Assembly (NCBI RefSeq): GCF_001425025.1
Contig: NZ_LMDE01000011.1
Coordinates: forward strand, 248,001-312,000
Direction: 5' to 3'
Length of the DNA stretch: 64,000 bases
Origin: Nocardioides sp. Root122
Lineage (GTDB): Bacteria; Actinomycetota; Actinomycetes; Propionibacteriales; Nocardioidaceae
Shown here piece by piece: positions 17,253-26,088 of the stretch. The position numbers and the translations under genes were made by a program. The stretch's first letter is position 1. Every line of letters starts with the position of its first letter. The notes beneath the pieces were generated by a model. That model was not told the origin of the DNA. It saw nothing but the letters and a program-made list of their open reading frames with translations, and ran no database searches.

Positions 17253-18392
17253 TCAGCCCTCCAGGTCGGCGGTGCGGGCGACGAGGTCGGCGAGGAGCGC
17301 GGGCATCCCGCCCGCGGCGACCAGACGGCGCTGCCGGTCGGGCTCGGACTCGCCGAGGAGCATCGCTTCGACGGCGTCCAGCGGGGCGTCGAGGCCGTCG
17401 GCGGCGAGTGCCGCGCGCGCGTCCGCCAGCACGCGGGCGGCCACCTCGCGCAGGGGTCGCAGGGTCTGGTCGACGTCGACGACGCGGGTCTCGAGCCCGT
17501 GCCGCATGGCGCGGTGGTCGTTGACGGCCAGCACGTCGTCACCGAGGTCGACGGGATCCGGCGACTCGATCGCGCACCGCGCGATGCCCTGGACGAGGGC
17601 GGTCAGCCCGGCCACGGCCGACAGCGACGGGACGGCGTCCATGAGGCGCACCTCGAGCGTGCCGAGCAGCGGGCGTGGCCGCATCTCCCACCAGACATAG
17701 GTGTGGTCGGGAGCCTCGGCCGCCGCCGTCATCGCCTCGGTGCGGGCGACGTAGTCGTCCCAGGAGCTCAGCTGCGGCGGCAGGGTGGTGCGCGGGTAGG
17801 AGCGCAGGATCGCGGAGCGGGTGGACGCGAGACCGGAGTCCACCCCGTGCCAGTACGGCGTCCCGGCGGCCAGCGCACGGAGCAGCGGCATCCGGTGCCG
17901 CAGCCCCCGGTAGGCCAGCATGAGCGTCCGCTCGTCGGGGAGCCCGACATGGACCTGGAGCGCCGCCGTCGGGGTGCGGAGCAGCCCGGCGTACTCGTCG
18001 ACGATGCGGTCGTAGCGCGGCGACGACGCGATCACCGCGCCGCCGAGCGGCGCCGTGGGGTGCACGCCGACGGCCATCAGGCGTGCCCCGTGGCCCGAGA
18101 CGTCCGAGCGCAGCTGCCGCAGCGAGGCGAGGACCTCCTCGGCGGACCGGCAGACCGGAGAGTTGAGCTCGACCTGGTCGACGTACACCTCGCTGGTGAG
18201 CACCCCCGCCGACGAGCCGGCGTCACAGGCCCGGGCGACCAGCGGCTCGGCGTCGGCGCCGAGCAGCTCCCCGGCCGCGTCGACGACCATCAGCTCCTCC
18301 TCGACGCCGACCGTGAGGTCACCGCCCGGCACGAAGTCGGGCACGAGCCCGTGGTCGCCCGTGCGCCGCGCCCGCGCGTGAAGCCCCGTCAT
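17253..18392 (-). CDS. Carboxylate-amine ligase of the YbdK/GCS2 family
   Basis: The 379-residue protein belongs to the glutamate-cysteine ligase type 2 family. The N-terminal LTVGVEEELMVVD motif holds the active-site Glu residues, and NSPVCRSAEEVLASL and GTLEVRLMDAVPS are also typical. YbdK-like members show weak glutamate-cysteine ligase activity; the true substrate is usually unknown. It follows the desaturase with a 23-base gap and may be cotranscribed. The ATG at 18392 leaves about 25 variable residues before the core, so the real start could be slightly later. Confidence 0.82.
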   Translation of the reverse strand: MTGLHARARRTGDHGLVPDFVPGGDLTVGVEEELMVVDAAGELLGADAEPLVARACDAGSSAGVLTSEVYVDQVELNSPVCRSAEEVLASLRQLRSDVSGHGARLMAVGVHPTAPLGGAVIASSPRYDRIVDEYAGLLRTPTAALQVHVGLPDERTLMLAYRGLRHRMPLLRALAAGTPYWHGVDSGLASTRSAILRSYPRTTLPPQLSSWDDYVARTEAMTAAAEAPDHTYVWWEMRPRPLLGTLEVRLMDAVPSLSAVAGLTALVQGIARCAIESPDPVDLGDDVLAVNDHRAMRHGLETRVVDVDQTLRPLREVAARVLADARAALAADGLDAPLDAVEAMLLGESEPDRQRRLVAAGGMPALLADLVARTADLEG

Positions 18393-18415
18393 GGCCACAG
18401 GTGCCCCGCGTGGTC

Positions 18416-19540
18416 TCAGCGCATGCGTCGCCGGCGCCGCGGCGGGACCGACATCCGGACCACCTTGTGCCAGGCGCTCGCGACCTGCCGCAGGAGCGGC
18501 GCGCTGTGGTAGGCCAGGCCGTGGTCCTCGAAGACCTGCCGGACCGGGCCCGCGACCTCGCGGTAGCGGTTGCTCGGCAGGTCGGGGAAGACGTGGTGCT
18601 CGATCTGGTGCGAGAGGTTGCCGCAGAGCACGTGCAGCAGCCACGGCCCGGAGATGTCGGCCGAGCCCAGCATCTGCCGCAGGTACCACCGACCGCGCGT
18701 CTCGTCCTCGTCGAGGTCGTCGACCTCGAACGTCGACACCCCTTCGGGGAAGTGGCCGCACATGATCACCGAGTGGCTCCACACGTTGCGGACCAGGTTG
18801 GCCACGACGTTGGCGGTGAAGGTCGTGCGGGCGGAGCCCGTCGGGGCGGAGAGCGCCGGGTGCAGCACGTAGTCGCGGAACGCGTTGCGCCCGACCCGCC
18901 GGGCCGTCGAGCGCAGCTCTGTCTTCTGCTCCGGGGAGAAGCCCGAACCGCTGCGCAGGGACTCGCCGAGGTCGAGGTCGTACATCGCGATGCCGTACTC
19001 GAAGATCAGCGCGTTGACGAGGTTCCACAGCGGCTGGGCGAGGTGGCGCGGCTCCCACTCCTGGGCCTCGTCGACCCGGAGGATGCCGTAGCCGAGGTCG
19101 TTGTCCTTGCCGACCACGTTGGTGTTCACGTGGTGGCGGTCGTTGTGCGCGCGACGCCAGTGCTCGGGCGCCGAGGCGTGGTCCCAGTCCCAGGTCGAGG
19201 AGTGGATCCGAGGGTCGCGCATCCAGTCCCACTGCCCATGCAGGACGTTGTGCCCGATCTCCATGTTGTCGAGGATCTTGGAGAGAGCGAGCGAGGCGGT
19301 GCCGACCCACCACGCCACCCGGCTCCGGCTGCCCAGCAGGACCACGCGGCCACCGACCTCGAGGCAGCGCTGCACCGCGATCACGCGACGGATGTAGGCG
19401 GCGTCGCTCGCACCACGGGACTCCAGCACCTGCTGGCGTACGGCGTCGAGCCGGCGCCCGATGTCCTCGACCTCCTCCGGTGAGAGGTCGGCGTAGCCGC
19501 GCCGGGGGGACGGACGGGAGTCACGCAGGAGTGCGGGCAT
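18416..19540 (-). CDS. Membrane fatty acid desaturase
   Basis: The 374-residue protein has three histidine boxes that bind the di-iron centre: HNVLH, HWRRAHNDRHH and HQIEHH. The first hydrophobic pair flanks LGSRSRVAWWVGTASLALSK. The HQIEHHVFPDLP signature is that of acyl-lipid or acyl-CoA desaturases that act in the membrane with ferredoxin-type donors. It would introduce a double bond into membrane lipids. The ATG at 19540 has GGAGG only one base away; an ATG at 19576 is an alternative. Confidence 0.87.
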   Translation of the reverse strand: MPALLRDSRPSPRRGYADLSPEEVEDIGRRLDAVRQQVLESRGASDAAYIRRVIAVQRCLEVGGRVVLLGSRSRVAWWVGTASLALSKILDNMEIGHNVLHGQWDWMRDPRIHSSTWDWDHASAPEHWRRAHNDRHHVNTNVVGKDNDLGYGILRVDEAQEWEPRHLAQPLWNLVNALIFEYGIAMYDLDLGESLRSGSGFSPEQKTELRSTARRVGRNAFRDYVLHPALSAPTGSARTTFTANVVANLVRNVWSHSVIMCGHFPEGVSTFEVDDLDEDETRGRWYLRQMLGSADISGPWLLHVLCGNLSHQIEHHVFPDLPSNRYREVAGPVRQVFEDHGLAYHSAPLLRQVASAWHKVVRMSVPPRRRRRMR

Positions 19541-19646
19541 CCCTCCATGGTGCCCGGTTCGGCCCGGCCCATGCATCTTCGTCCGGTTCACCTCCGCAGG
19601 GGTGAAGGAGGTGGAGTGCGCCCCGGATCGGTGGGTACGGAGCGCC

Positions 19647-19805
19647 ATGACCGAGGACTCCCAGACGCACGACCAGGACGCGGATCCACCGACGCCGGAC
19701 GGCGCGGAGCCGGACACCGAGCAGCTCCATCCGGACTCCGAGCCCGCTGGCGACCCGGACCCCGACCCCGACGCAGGAACCAACGCACACGAGGAGGACG
19801 CATGA
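19647..19805 (+). CDS. Short acidic peptide leading an envelope/stress gene block
   Basis: The 52-residue protein is made mostly of Asp, Glu, Pro and His, with a DPDPDPDAG run near the C-terminus. It probably has no folded domain. Its stop codon overlaps the next start (ATGA), and the GAGGAGG just before that overlap would serve the next gene. This coupling is the main reason to accept it. A GTG at 19602 could extend it by 15 residues. Confidence 0.5.
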   Translation: MTEDSQTHDQDADPPTPDGAEPDTEQLHPDSEPAGDPDPDPDAGTNAHEEDA

Positions 19806-20641
19806 CGACCTACGGCAGCGACCCGACAGGCAGCACCACAGGTCTCGGCACGACCGGGACGAGCACGACCGGCACCACCGGTGGCATGAGCACCGGCACC
19901 GGCACGGACACCGGATCGAGCGACACCAGCACGACCGACAAGGCCAAGGAGACCGCCTCCACGGCGGCCGACCAGGGCAAGCACGTGGCGGGCACCGCGA
20001 AGGACGAGGCGCTCAACGTCGCGGGCACTGCGGCAGAGCAGGCACGCTCCGTCGTCGGCGAGGCCACGCAGCAGGTGACGAGCCAGCTCAACGACCAGGC
20101 GACGACCGGTCGCGACCGGTTGTCGGAGACCCTGCGCACGCTGGGCGACGACCTGCAGCAGATGGCAGAGGGCCAGGGCCCCGCACAGGGCATGGCCACC
20201 GACCTCGCCCGCGAGGTCTCCGACCGGGTGCGCACGCTCGGCACCCACCTCGAGAACCGCGAGCCCTCGCAGCTCCTCGACGACGCCCGCGACTTCGCGC
20301 GACGTCGCCCCGGCACCTTCCTGCTGGGCGCGCTCGCTGCAGGCGTGGTCGCGGGACGACTGTTCCGCGCCACCGCCGACGGCGCGGCCGCGGCCTCGCT
20401 CGCCGACTCCGGCAGCACGACCGACACGACCGACACGCCCGACCCGACCGGCACGACGTACGGGTCCACCGGGGTCGGCACCGGGCCCATGGCCACCGCC
20501 AGTGGATCCGCTGCCCTCGCGGGCGAGCCCACCACGACGGCGTACGACACCCCGGTGACGCCCGCGACGACGACCTTCCCGGGCAGCACCGACTCCACGT
20601 CGGGCGGACTGACCGGCCAGCGGACCCAGGACACGCCGTGA
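19802..20641 (+). CDS. Thr/Gly-rich protein with one membrane segment
   Basis: The 279-residue protein has low-complexity ends rich in Thr, Gly, Ser and Asp. Between them lies an amphipathic helical region (about residues 45-170) containing LNVAGTAAEQARSVVGEATQQV, of the type seen in LEA-like and DUF3618-neighbour proteins. A single hydrophobic stretch, TFLLGALAAGVVAGRLF, follows. It is the second gene of a four-gene overlapping block. Function unknown; a role in envelope stress is inferred from the neighbours. Confidence 0.68.
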   Translation: MTTYGSDPTGSTTGLGTTGTSTTGTTGGMSTGTGTDTGSSDTSTTDKAKETASTAADQGKHVAGTAKDEALNVAGTAAEQARSVVGEATQQVTSQLNDQATTGRDRLSETLRTLGDDLQQMAEGQGPAQGMATDLAREVSDRVRTLGTHLENREPSQLLDDARDFARRRPGTFLLGALAAGVVAGRLFRATADGAAAASLADSGSTTDTTDTPDPTGTTYGSTGVGTGPMATASGSAALAGEPTTTAYDTPVTPATTTFPGSTDSTSGGLTGQRTQDTP

Positions 20642-21108
20642 GCGGGCCGTCGGGCGTGGACCCGATGGTGGGAGCCCCGCCGGCGGAACCCCTGTCCGCC
20701 GGCGCGCACGCCGTGCCGCCGGGCACGGGTGACAGCCGCAGCCTGGGCGAGATCGTCGGCGACCTCACCAGCGACCTCACCACGCTGGTGAAGCAGGAGC
20801 TCGAGCTCGCGCGTACCGAGCTCAAGGAGGAGGCCACCAAGGCCGGGAAGGGCGCCGGGATGCTCGGCGGTGCCGGTGTCGCCGGTCTGCTCACCCTGAT
20901 CCTCGGGTCGTTCGCCCTGGCCTACCTCCTCGACAACTGGATGCCGGTCGAGCTGGCGTTCCTGATCGTCACGCTCCTGTGGGCGATCGTCGGCGCCGTG
21001 CTCGCGGCCCGGGGTCGCAAGGAGCTCAAGAACGCACAGCCGCAGCTGCCGGAGACGCAGCAGACACTCAAGGAGGACGCAGCATGGGCCAGAGCACAGA
21101 AGAACTGA
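20638..21108 (+). CDS. Phage holin family (DUF1469-like) membrane protein
   Basis: The 156-residue protein has the family's SLGEIVGDLTSDLTTLVKQELELA segment split by a charged amphipathic helix (ARTELKEEATKAGKGAGML). Two membrane helices follow. Despite the name, such proteins are normal chromosomal membrane proteins in actinobacteria and give no sign of a prophage. The GTG start overlaps the previous stop codon (GTGA). Confidence 0.82.
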   Translation: MSGPSGVDPMVGAPPAEPLSAGAHAVPPGTGDSRSLGEIVGDLTSDLTTLVKQELELARTELKEEATKAGKGAGMLGGAGVAGLLTLILGSFALAYLLDNWMPVELAFLIVTLLWAIVGAVLAARGRKELKNAQPQLPETQQTLKEDAAWARAQKN

Positions 21109-21680
21109 AGGCAGAGATCGAGCAGACCCGTCGGTCGATGACGACCGACGTCGACGCACTGCAGGACCGGGTCAGCCCGTCGGCCATCGTCGAGCGGCGC
21201 AAGGAGGCCGCACGCGGCCGGGTGCGCGGCGTGCGCGACAAGGTGATGGGCACCGCGCACGGACTCACGTCCTCCGCCTCGGGTGCGGCCGGGTCCACGA
21301 AGGGCTCGGCGACGGGCGCCGTCGACTCCGTCAAGGGCACCGCCCACGACACCGTGAGCGGCGCCCAGGACAAGGTGCAGGGCACTCCCCTCGCCGCCGG
21401 CCTGGTGGCCTTCGGTGCCGGGATGATCGTCTCCGCGCTGATCCCCGCCTCCGAGAAGGAGGCCGTGGCCGCCGGACACGTCGTCGACGCCGCGAAGGAG
21501 CACGGCCAGCCGGTCGTGGACCAGGCGAAGTCGGTCGCGCAGGACGTCGCGCAGGACCTCAAGGAGACGGCCACCGAGGCCGCCCAGGAGGTCAAGGACT
21601 CGGCCGCCGAGAGCGCCGAGAACGTGAAGTCCGAGGGCAGGTCGGGCGTGGACGAGGTCCGCTCCCAGACCCAGTCCTGA
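21084..21680 (+). CDS. DUF3618 family protein
   Basis: The 198-residue protein begins with the DUF3618 signature STEELKAEIEQTRRSM. A long Ala/Lys/Val-rich amphipathic repeat region follows, with one short hydrophobic segment (GLVAFGAGMIVSALI). The last 60 residues repeat an AKxxAQDVA-like pattern as in LEA-type helices. DUF3618 genes commonly sit directly downstream of the holin-family gene, as here. The ATG at 21084 lies inside the end of that gene, with AGGAGG before it. Confidence 0.8.
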   Translation: MGQSTEELKAEIEQTRRSMTTDVDALQDRVSPSAIVERRKEAARGRVRGVRDKVMGTAHGLTSSASGAAGSTKGSATGAVDSVKGTAHDTVSGAQDKVQGTPLAAGLVAFGAGMIVSALIPASEKEAVAAGHVVDAAKEHGQPVVDQAKSVAQDVAQDLKETATEAAQEVKDSAAESAENVKSEGRSGVDEVRSQTQS

Positions 21681-21695
21681 CCACAGCACCACCGC

Positions 21696-21723
21696 GCCGG
21701 GTCGCCCTTCGGGGCGGCCCGGC
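21696..21723. terminator. GC-rich hairpin with TTCG loop between convergent genes
   Basis: GCCGGGTCGCCC, loop TTCG, GGGCGGCCCGGC: twelve-base arms with one mismatch. It lies between the end of the DUF3618 gene and the end of the opposite metallo-hydrolase gene. There is no U-run, so it may work with Rho or as a two-way insulator. Confidence 0.62.
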
Positions 21724-21762
21724 GTCGTGCGTGAGGACGACGTACGCCGACACGCGCGTGGC

Positions 21763-22560
21763 TCAGGCCGGCGGCTCGAGGCTGACGACCTCGCCGCGGC
21801 GCGGGCAGCGCAGCACGGCCGACGTACCGCTCTCGGCTGAGCGTCGGACGAAGTCGGACAGCGGCGAGCGGAAGACCTTGTAGTCGTCGTGGTGGACGGG
21901 CACCACGACCGCCGGCGCGCAGCGCTCGACGAAGTCGACGCCCATCGGGCCGTCCATCGTGACGGTGCGCATCAGCACGCGGGTGCCCCCGAGGTGCACC
22001 ACCGCGGCGTCGATGCCGGGGAAGCGCTCGCGCACCTCGTCGACGTGGTCGCCGGTGAGGGTGTCGCCGCTGAAGTAGACCCGGCGCCGGACCTCTCCGC
22101 CGACCACGTGCTCGACGATGCTGCCCATCACGGGCGGCAGCATGCGGCCGAGCAGGCCGCGGGCGTGGATGGCCGGGACCGCGGTGACCCGCAGCTCCTC
22201 GCCGCCCTTGACCAGCGAGTGCTGCTGCCACGTCTCCAGCGCCTGGGTGTCGAAGCCCCACGAGTCCAGACGGCGTACGGCGTGCGGGGTCGACAGCACC
22301 GGGGCCGACCGGTCGAGGCGGGCCCGGCTGACCCGGTCGAAGTGGTCGCCGTGCAGGTGCGAGAGCAGGACGGCGTCGAGCGCCGGCAGCTCCTCGGGCT
22401 CGACAGCCGGGGCGGTGAGCCGCGGCGAGGACAGGCCCCAACCCAGGTACGCCCGCTGGCCCCGGTGCAGGAAGTTCGGGTCCGTCAGCAGCGTGAAGGA
22501 ACCCAGTGTCACGACCGTGGTGGCCGTGCCGATGAAGTGGAGCCTGTCCCCGGTGTCCAT
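21763..22560 (-). CDS. Metallo-beta-lactamase-fold hydrolase (UlaG/YtnP-like)
   Basis: The 265-residue protein has the family metal motif HLHGDHFD (H68, H70, D72, H73). Further ligands are probably in AIHARG, FSGDTLTG and VPVHHDD. The dense metal site and small size fit the UlaG-like lactonase or phosphodiesterase group. The substrate is unknown. The start is the ATG at 22560. It follows the DUF4383 gene with 5 bases between, so the two are one operon. Confidence 0.83.
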   Translation of the reverse strand: MDTGDRLHFIGTATTVVTLGSFTLLTDPNFLHRGQRAYLGWGLSSPRLTAPAVEPEELPALDAVLLSHLHGDHFDRVSRARLDRSAPVLSTPHAVRRLDSWGFDTQALETWQQHSLVKGGEELRVTAVPAIHARGLLGRMLPPVMGSIVEHVVGGEVRRRVYFSGDTLTGDHVDEVRERFPGIDAAVVHLGGTRVLMRTVTMDGPMGVDFVERCAPAVVVPVHHDDYKVFRSPLSDFVRRSAESGTSAVLRCPRRGEVVSLEPPA

Positions 22561-22565
22561 GTGCG

Positions 22566-23030
22566 TCAGCCTGCGTGGGTGGTCGCGCTGCGCCTGGCCA
22601 GCACGATTCCCAGCGCGATCATGCCGATGCCCAGGACGAGGTGCAGCCAGTTGTCCGCGGTGTCGAGCGGGACGACGTTGGCCCGCGACTGCTGGTCGAC
22701 CACCGACCCGTAGAGGCTCAGGACGAGGTAGACCACGCCACCGCCGACGAGGAAGACGCGTGCAGCAGACCACGTCCGGGCGAGCACCATGCCGGCGACG
22801 CCGAACAGCAGGTGCACGACGTTGTGCAGGGTGGAGACCTGGAACAGGCCGAGCAGCTCGGCGTGCGAGCCGTGGCCGGCGGCGCGGAGGCCGTCGTACG
22901 GCGTCGTGATGCCCGGGATGAACCCGAGGACCCCGACGAGCAGGAACGCGGTGCCCACCAGCGCGGAGGCGGCCTGGACCGGAGAGCCGCTGTGGGTCCT
23001 CTGGGTGTCCACGTGCGTGTGCTCGGTCAT
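22566..23030 (-). CDS. DUF4383 four-helix membrane protein
   Basis: The 154-residue protein has four hydrophobic helices. The DUF4383 signature is visible in VSTLHNVVHLLFGVAGMVLA and DTADNWLHLVLGIGMIALG. Function is unknown across the family. The ATG at 23030 has GGAG in a GAGAGGAGC context and removes a shadow N-terminal extension. Confidence 0.82.
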   Translation of the reverse strand: MTEHTHVDTQRTHSGSPVQAASALVGTAFLLVGVLGFIPGITTPYDGLRAAGHGSHAELLGLFQVSTLHNVVHLLFGVAGMVLARTWSAARVFLVGGGVVYLVLSLYGSVVDQQSRANVVPLDTADNWLHLVLGIGMIALGIVLARRSATTHAG

Positions 23031-23220
23031 GGTCGTGCTCCTCTCGGCGCCGGTCGGACGGCGCGCAGCCCGTTCCCGTACCCAGCACGGGGCGTGGCAC
23101 GCGTCGCGCACCCCGCTCACCCACCCCTACAGCGGTGGCGCGCGGGGAGTGGCGCACGCCACGGTCTGGAGTCCCCGGGATCTGGGTACTGACCCGACCC
23201 GTCGTCGAGAGGAACTCACC

Positions 23221-23823
23221 GTGAACGCCGTCATCAGGGCCGCCCACGCCGTCACCCACCCCGTCCACACCGCCGGGTCCGTCGCCGGCCGGACGGTCGG
23301 CCTCACCCTCGGCGCCGCCAGAGTCGGCGTGCGTACGACGGCGCGCGTCGTGGGCTGGGCTGTCGAACGCGCCGGTGGACCGGCACCGACCTTCCCGTCG
23401 GCCCCCGTGCCGCCGGTGACCGTGCCGCAGCCCGGAGCCGCGGCCCCCGCGAGCCAGGTCGACCCGATGCAGGCCACGGTGACGCCCCCCGAGAAGGCCA
23501 CCGCGCGGAAGGCACCGGCGAGGAAGGTCCGTGCCGACCAGGTGCCGCTCAAGTCGGCCCCCACCCCGTCGCTCCCCGCCGCCCTGGAGTCGTTCGACGA
23601 GGCCGACGACGTGGCGGTGCCGATGCCGATGCCGGCCAAGAAGGCGCCTGCGAAGAAGGCGCCTGCGAAGAAGGCCCCCGCCAAGAAGGCCGCCACCGCG
23701 TCCGCGGCGAAGAAGTCCGCGGCCAAGAAGGCGCCGTCGAAGCAGGCCGCGGTGCTCGCCCCGGCACTCGGGCTCAGCGAGTCCGAGGTCACCGAGGTGA
23801 CCGGCGACGCCGCCGACGACTGA
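23221..23823 (+). CDS. Histone H1-like protein with PAKKA repeats
   Basis: The 200-residue protein has an Ala/Val/Arg-rich N-terminal helix region (to about residue 55) and a Pro-rich linker. A tract at residues about 138-180 has at least four copies of a KKAPA unit and then [11 protein letters not shown]. Such tracts in actinobacteria bind DNA or acidic polymers without specificity. The GTG at 23221 has a GAGGAACTCACC leader. The N-terminus could instead be membrane-facing. No clear enzymatic domain. Confidence 0.65.
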   Translation: MNAVIRAAHAVTHPVHTAGSVAGRTVGLTLGAARVGVRTTARVVGWAVERAGGPAPTFPSAPVPPVTVPQPGAAAPASQVDPMQATVTPPEKATARKAPARKVRADQVPLKSAPTPSLPAALESFDEADDVAVPMPMPAKKAPAKKAPAKKAPAKKAATASAAKKSAAKKAPSKQAAVLAPALGLSESEVTEVTGDAADD

Positions 23824-23857
23824 GGTCGCTGTCGGTCCCGGTCCCTATCCTCGAGGG

Positions 23858-24199
23858 ATGCACCGGATCTTCTCCGCGAGTGTGGCCTCGGTCTATCCGC
23901 ACTACGTCGCCAAGGTGGAGCGCAAGGGCCGCACCCGCGCGGAGCTCGACGAGGTCATCGGGTGGCTGACCGGGTTCGACGAGGCGGCGTTGCGGTCCCA
24001 CCTCGAGCAGGGGACGACCTTCGAGGACTTCTTCGCCGCCGCGACGCTCAACCCGCGCGTCGACCAGATCACCGGCTCGGTGTGCGGGGTCAGGGTGCAG
24101 GAGGTCGAGGACCCGCTGATGCGCCGGATCCGTTACCTCGACAAGCTCGTCGACGAGCTCGCCCGGGGCCGGCCGATGGCGAAGGTGCTGCGGGGGTGA
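23858..24199 (+). CDS. DUF2200 family protein
   Basis: The 113-residue protein matches DUF2200 across its full length: [25 protein letters not shown] is split here as [15 protein letters not shown] and AKVERKGRT, and [16 protein letters not shown] is also present. The family is widespread and uncharacterised, with a cysteine in GSVCGV. TATCCT ends 6 bases before the ATG, which indicates a leaderless message. Confidence 0.87.
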   Translation: MHRIFSASVASVYPHYVAKVERKGRTRAELDEVIGWLTGFDEAALRSHLEQGTTFEDFFAAATLNPRVDQITGSVCGVRVQEVEDPLMRRIRYLDKLVDELARGRPMAKVLRG

Positions 24200-24225
24200 G
24201 CCCGGTGCGCTGACCCGCTGCTCGC

Positions 24226-25086
24226 TCATCGGACCAGGCGCCCGACCACGGCACGTAGCGGTGGCCACGCGTCGCGGCCGCGGCGGGTGACGGCGTACGC
24301 CCTGAGGTGCACCGACGGGTCCGTGAGGCGTACGACGCTGACCCCGCGCCGTGACGCCCGGCCGCGCGGCAGCAGGGCAACTCCCCTGCCGGCGACCACC
24401 AGGTCGTCGACGAGCTCCAGGGCGTCGATGCGGTGCACGACGCGCGGGACGAACCCGGCGCGAGAGGCGAGCGTGCGCAGCGCGACCTCGTCGGCGGTGT
24501 TGCGCGAGTTGACGATCCAGTCCCGGTCGGCCAGGTCCGCGAGCCCGAGGTGGCGGTCCCTCGTCGGGACGCCGATGCCCCACTCGACGTCCCACAGCGC
24601 GGTGACCTCGTGGTCCTCGCGCCAGTCGACCGGCGCGAGGTCGTAGTCGTAGACGAGCGCCAGGTCGACGTCGTCGCGAGCCAGCAGGTCGAAGGCCTCC
24701 AGCGGCTCGTGCTCGTGGACCCGCACCTCGATGCCGGGGTGCGTCTGGCGCAGCTCCTCGATGGCCGGCAGGAGCGAGCGCCGGACCGCAGAGGCGAAAC
24801 CTGCCACGCGCAGCACACCGATCGGCTCCGACGCCGGGTCGAGGTCGAGCCGGGCCGCGTCGACAGCGGCCAGGATGGTGACCGCGTGCTCCGCGAGCCG
24901 GCGACCGGCGGGCGTCAGCCGCACCCGGCGTCCGTCCGGCTCCAGGAGCGGAGTGCCGACGTCCTTGGCGAGGGCCGCGATCCCCTGCGAGACGCTCGAG
25001 GTGGTGGTGCGCATCGCGGCGGCGACCTCGTGCATCGAGCCGAGGCGCGAGAGCTCGAGCAGCATCTGGAGGCGACGCACGTCCAT
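24226..25086 (-). CDS. LysR-type transcriptional regulator
   Basis: The 286-residue protein has a winged helix at residues 1-60 ([22 protein letters not shown], broken by [13 protein letters not shown]). A LysR effector-binding domain follows ([20 protein letters not shown]). It is divergent from an EamA exporter, the usual layout when a LysR protein controls its neighbour. A perfect 15-base palindrome lies 20 bases from its start codon. Confidence 0.87.
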   Translation of the reverse strand: MDVRRLQMLLELSRLGSMHEVAAAMRTTTSSVSQGIAALAKDVGTPLLEPDGRRVRLTPAGRRLAEHAVTILAAVDAARLDLDPASEPIGVLRVAGFASAVRRSLLPAIEELRQTHPGIEVRVHEHEPLEAFDLLARDDVDLALVYDYDLAPVDWREDHEVTALWDVEWGIGVPTRDRHLGLADLADRDWIVNSRNTADEVALRTLASRAGFVPRVVHRIDALELVDDLVVAGRGVALLPRGRASRRGVSVVRLTDPSVHLRAYAVTRRGRDAWPPLRAVVGRLVR

Positions 25087-25105
25087 TCCATGATTGTGCA
25101 GGTTC

Positions 25106-25120
25106 GACGAACGGTTCGTC
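25106..25120. promoter_or_regulatory. Perfect palindrome in the LysR-EamA divergent region
   Basis: GACGAAC, one base, GTTCGTC: both 7-base arms match. It lies 20 bases upstream of the LysR start and 50 bases upstream of the exporter start, so it is a good candidate for the LysR autoregulatory site. Confidence 0.68.
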
Positions 25121-25169
25121 CAGCAAAGTCACGTGGACGCGAACACCCCGCGAGTCGTTCACTGGTCGC

Positions 25170-26048
25170 ATGCACCTCTCCCCCGCCCGCACCGGCGCCT
25201 CCATGGCCGTCGCATCCATGCTGTGCGTCCAGCTCGGCCTGGCCGCCTCCGTCGGCCTCATCGACGACGTGGGCGCAGGCGGCGCGGCCTGGCTGCGACT
25301 GTTCTGGGCCGGCGTGCTCCTCCTCGTGCTGGTCCGTCCACGCCGCTCCACCTTCAGCCCGGCAGCGCTCCGCGCGGGCACGGCGCTCGGCCTCGCCACG
25401 GCCGGCGTCACGCTTTTGTTCATGGCCGCGGTCGCCCGGCTCCCGCTCGGCACCGCCAGCGCCCTGGAGTTCCTCGGCCCGCTCGGTGTCGCGGTGCTCC
25501 GCAGTCGTGGCACCGGGCGCGTGTGGGCGCTCCTGGCCGCCGCCGGGGTGCTCCTCCTGACCCAGCCCTGGACCGGCGACGCCGACCCGGTGGGCGTCGC
25601 CTTCGCGCTGGCTGCGGCCTGCTGCTGGGCGGCGTACATCCTGCTGACGCAGCGGGTGGGCGACGAGGTCAGCGGTCTCGGCGGGCTGGCCATCTCGATG
25701 CCGGTCGCGGCCGTGGTGGCGACGGGGATCGCAGGTCCTGGGGTCGTCGGCGACCTCACCCCGCAGCTCCTGCTGGTCGGGCTGGGGCTGGCAGTCCTGC
25801 TGCCGGTCGTGCCGTTCGCCCTGGAGCTCCTCGCGCTCCGGCGACTGACGACCGCGGCCTTCGGCACGCTGATGGCGCTCGAGCCCGCCTTCGCGCTCGC
25901 CATCGGCTTCGTGGCGCTGGCCCAGGTGCCCAACGCGCTGTCGGTGGTCGGCGTGGGCCTGGTCGTCGCCGCCGGGATCGGCGCCGAGCGCAGCGGCGCA
26001 CGCCACGACGTCGCGGTCGCCGAGCCGCTCCACCCGGCGCCCGCCTGA
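25170..26048 (+). CDS. EamA/RhtA-like exporter
   Basis: The 292-residue protein has ten hydrophobic segments, the EamA double five-helix pattern. [15 protein letters not shown] in the first half and [14 protein letters not shown] in the second are characteristic of RhtA-like exporters of threonine, homoserine or other metabolites. The substrate is not known. It is divergent from a LysR regulator. Confidence 0.85.
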   Translation: MHLSPARTGASMAVASMLCVQLGLAASVGLIDDVGAGGAAWLRLFWAGVLLLVLVRPRRSTFSPAALRAGTALGLATAGVTLLFMAAVARLPLGTASALEFLGPLGVAVLRSRGTGRVWALLAAAGVLLLTQPWTGDADPVGVAFALAAACCWAAYILLTQRVGDEVSGLGGLAISMPVAAVVATGIAGPGVVGDLTPQLLLVGLGLAVLLPVVPFALELLALRRLTTAAFGTLMALEPAFALAIGFVALAQVPNALSVVGVGLVVAAGIGAERSGARHDVAVAEPLHPAPA

Positions 26049-26088
26049 GGCCATAGCGCCCGGCCGCGCCGTCTGGCACGTTGGGCGG

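Noticed and set aside
20638..21108. Holin-family gene as a sign of a prophage
   Set aside because: The neighbours are DUF3618 and other normal chromosomal genes; no capsid, integrase or lysin is seen.
19630..23190. GGGTAC sites that could be stress-sigma -10 boxes
   Set aside because: No matching GTTT-type -35 at the right distance; not enough to call SigB promoters.
23632..23700. 15-base tandem repeats
   Set aside because: They encode the PAKKA protein tail; not a CRISPR or an origin.
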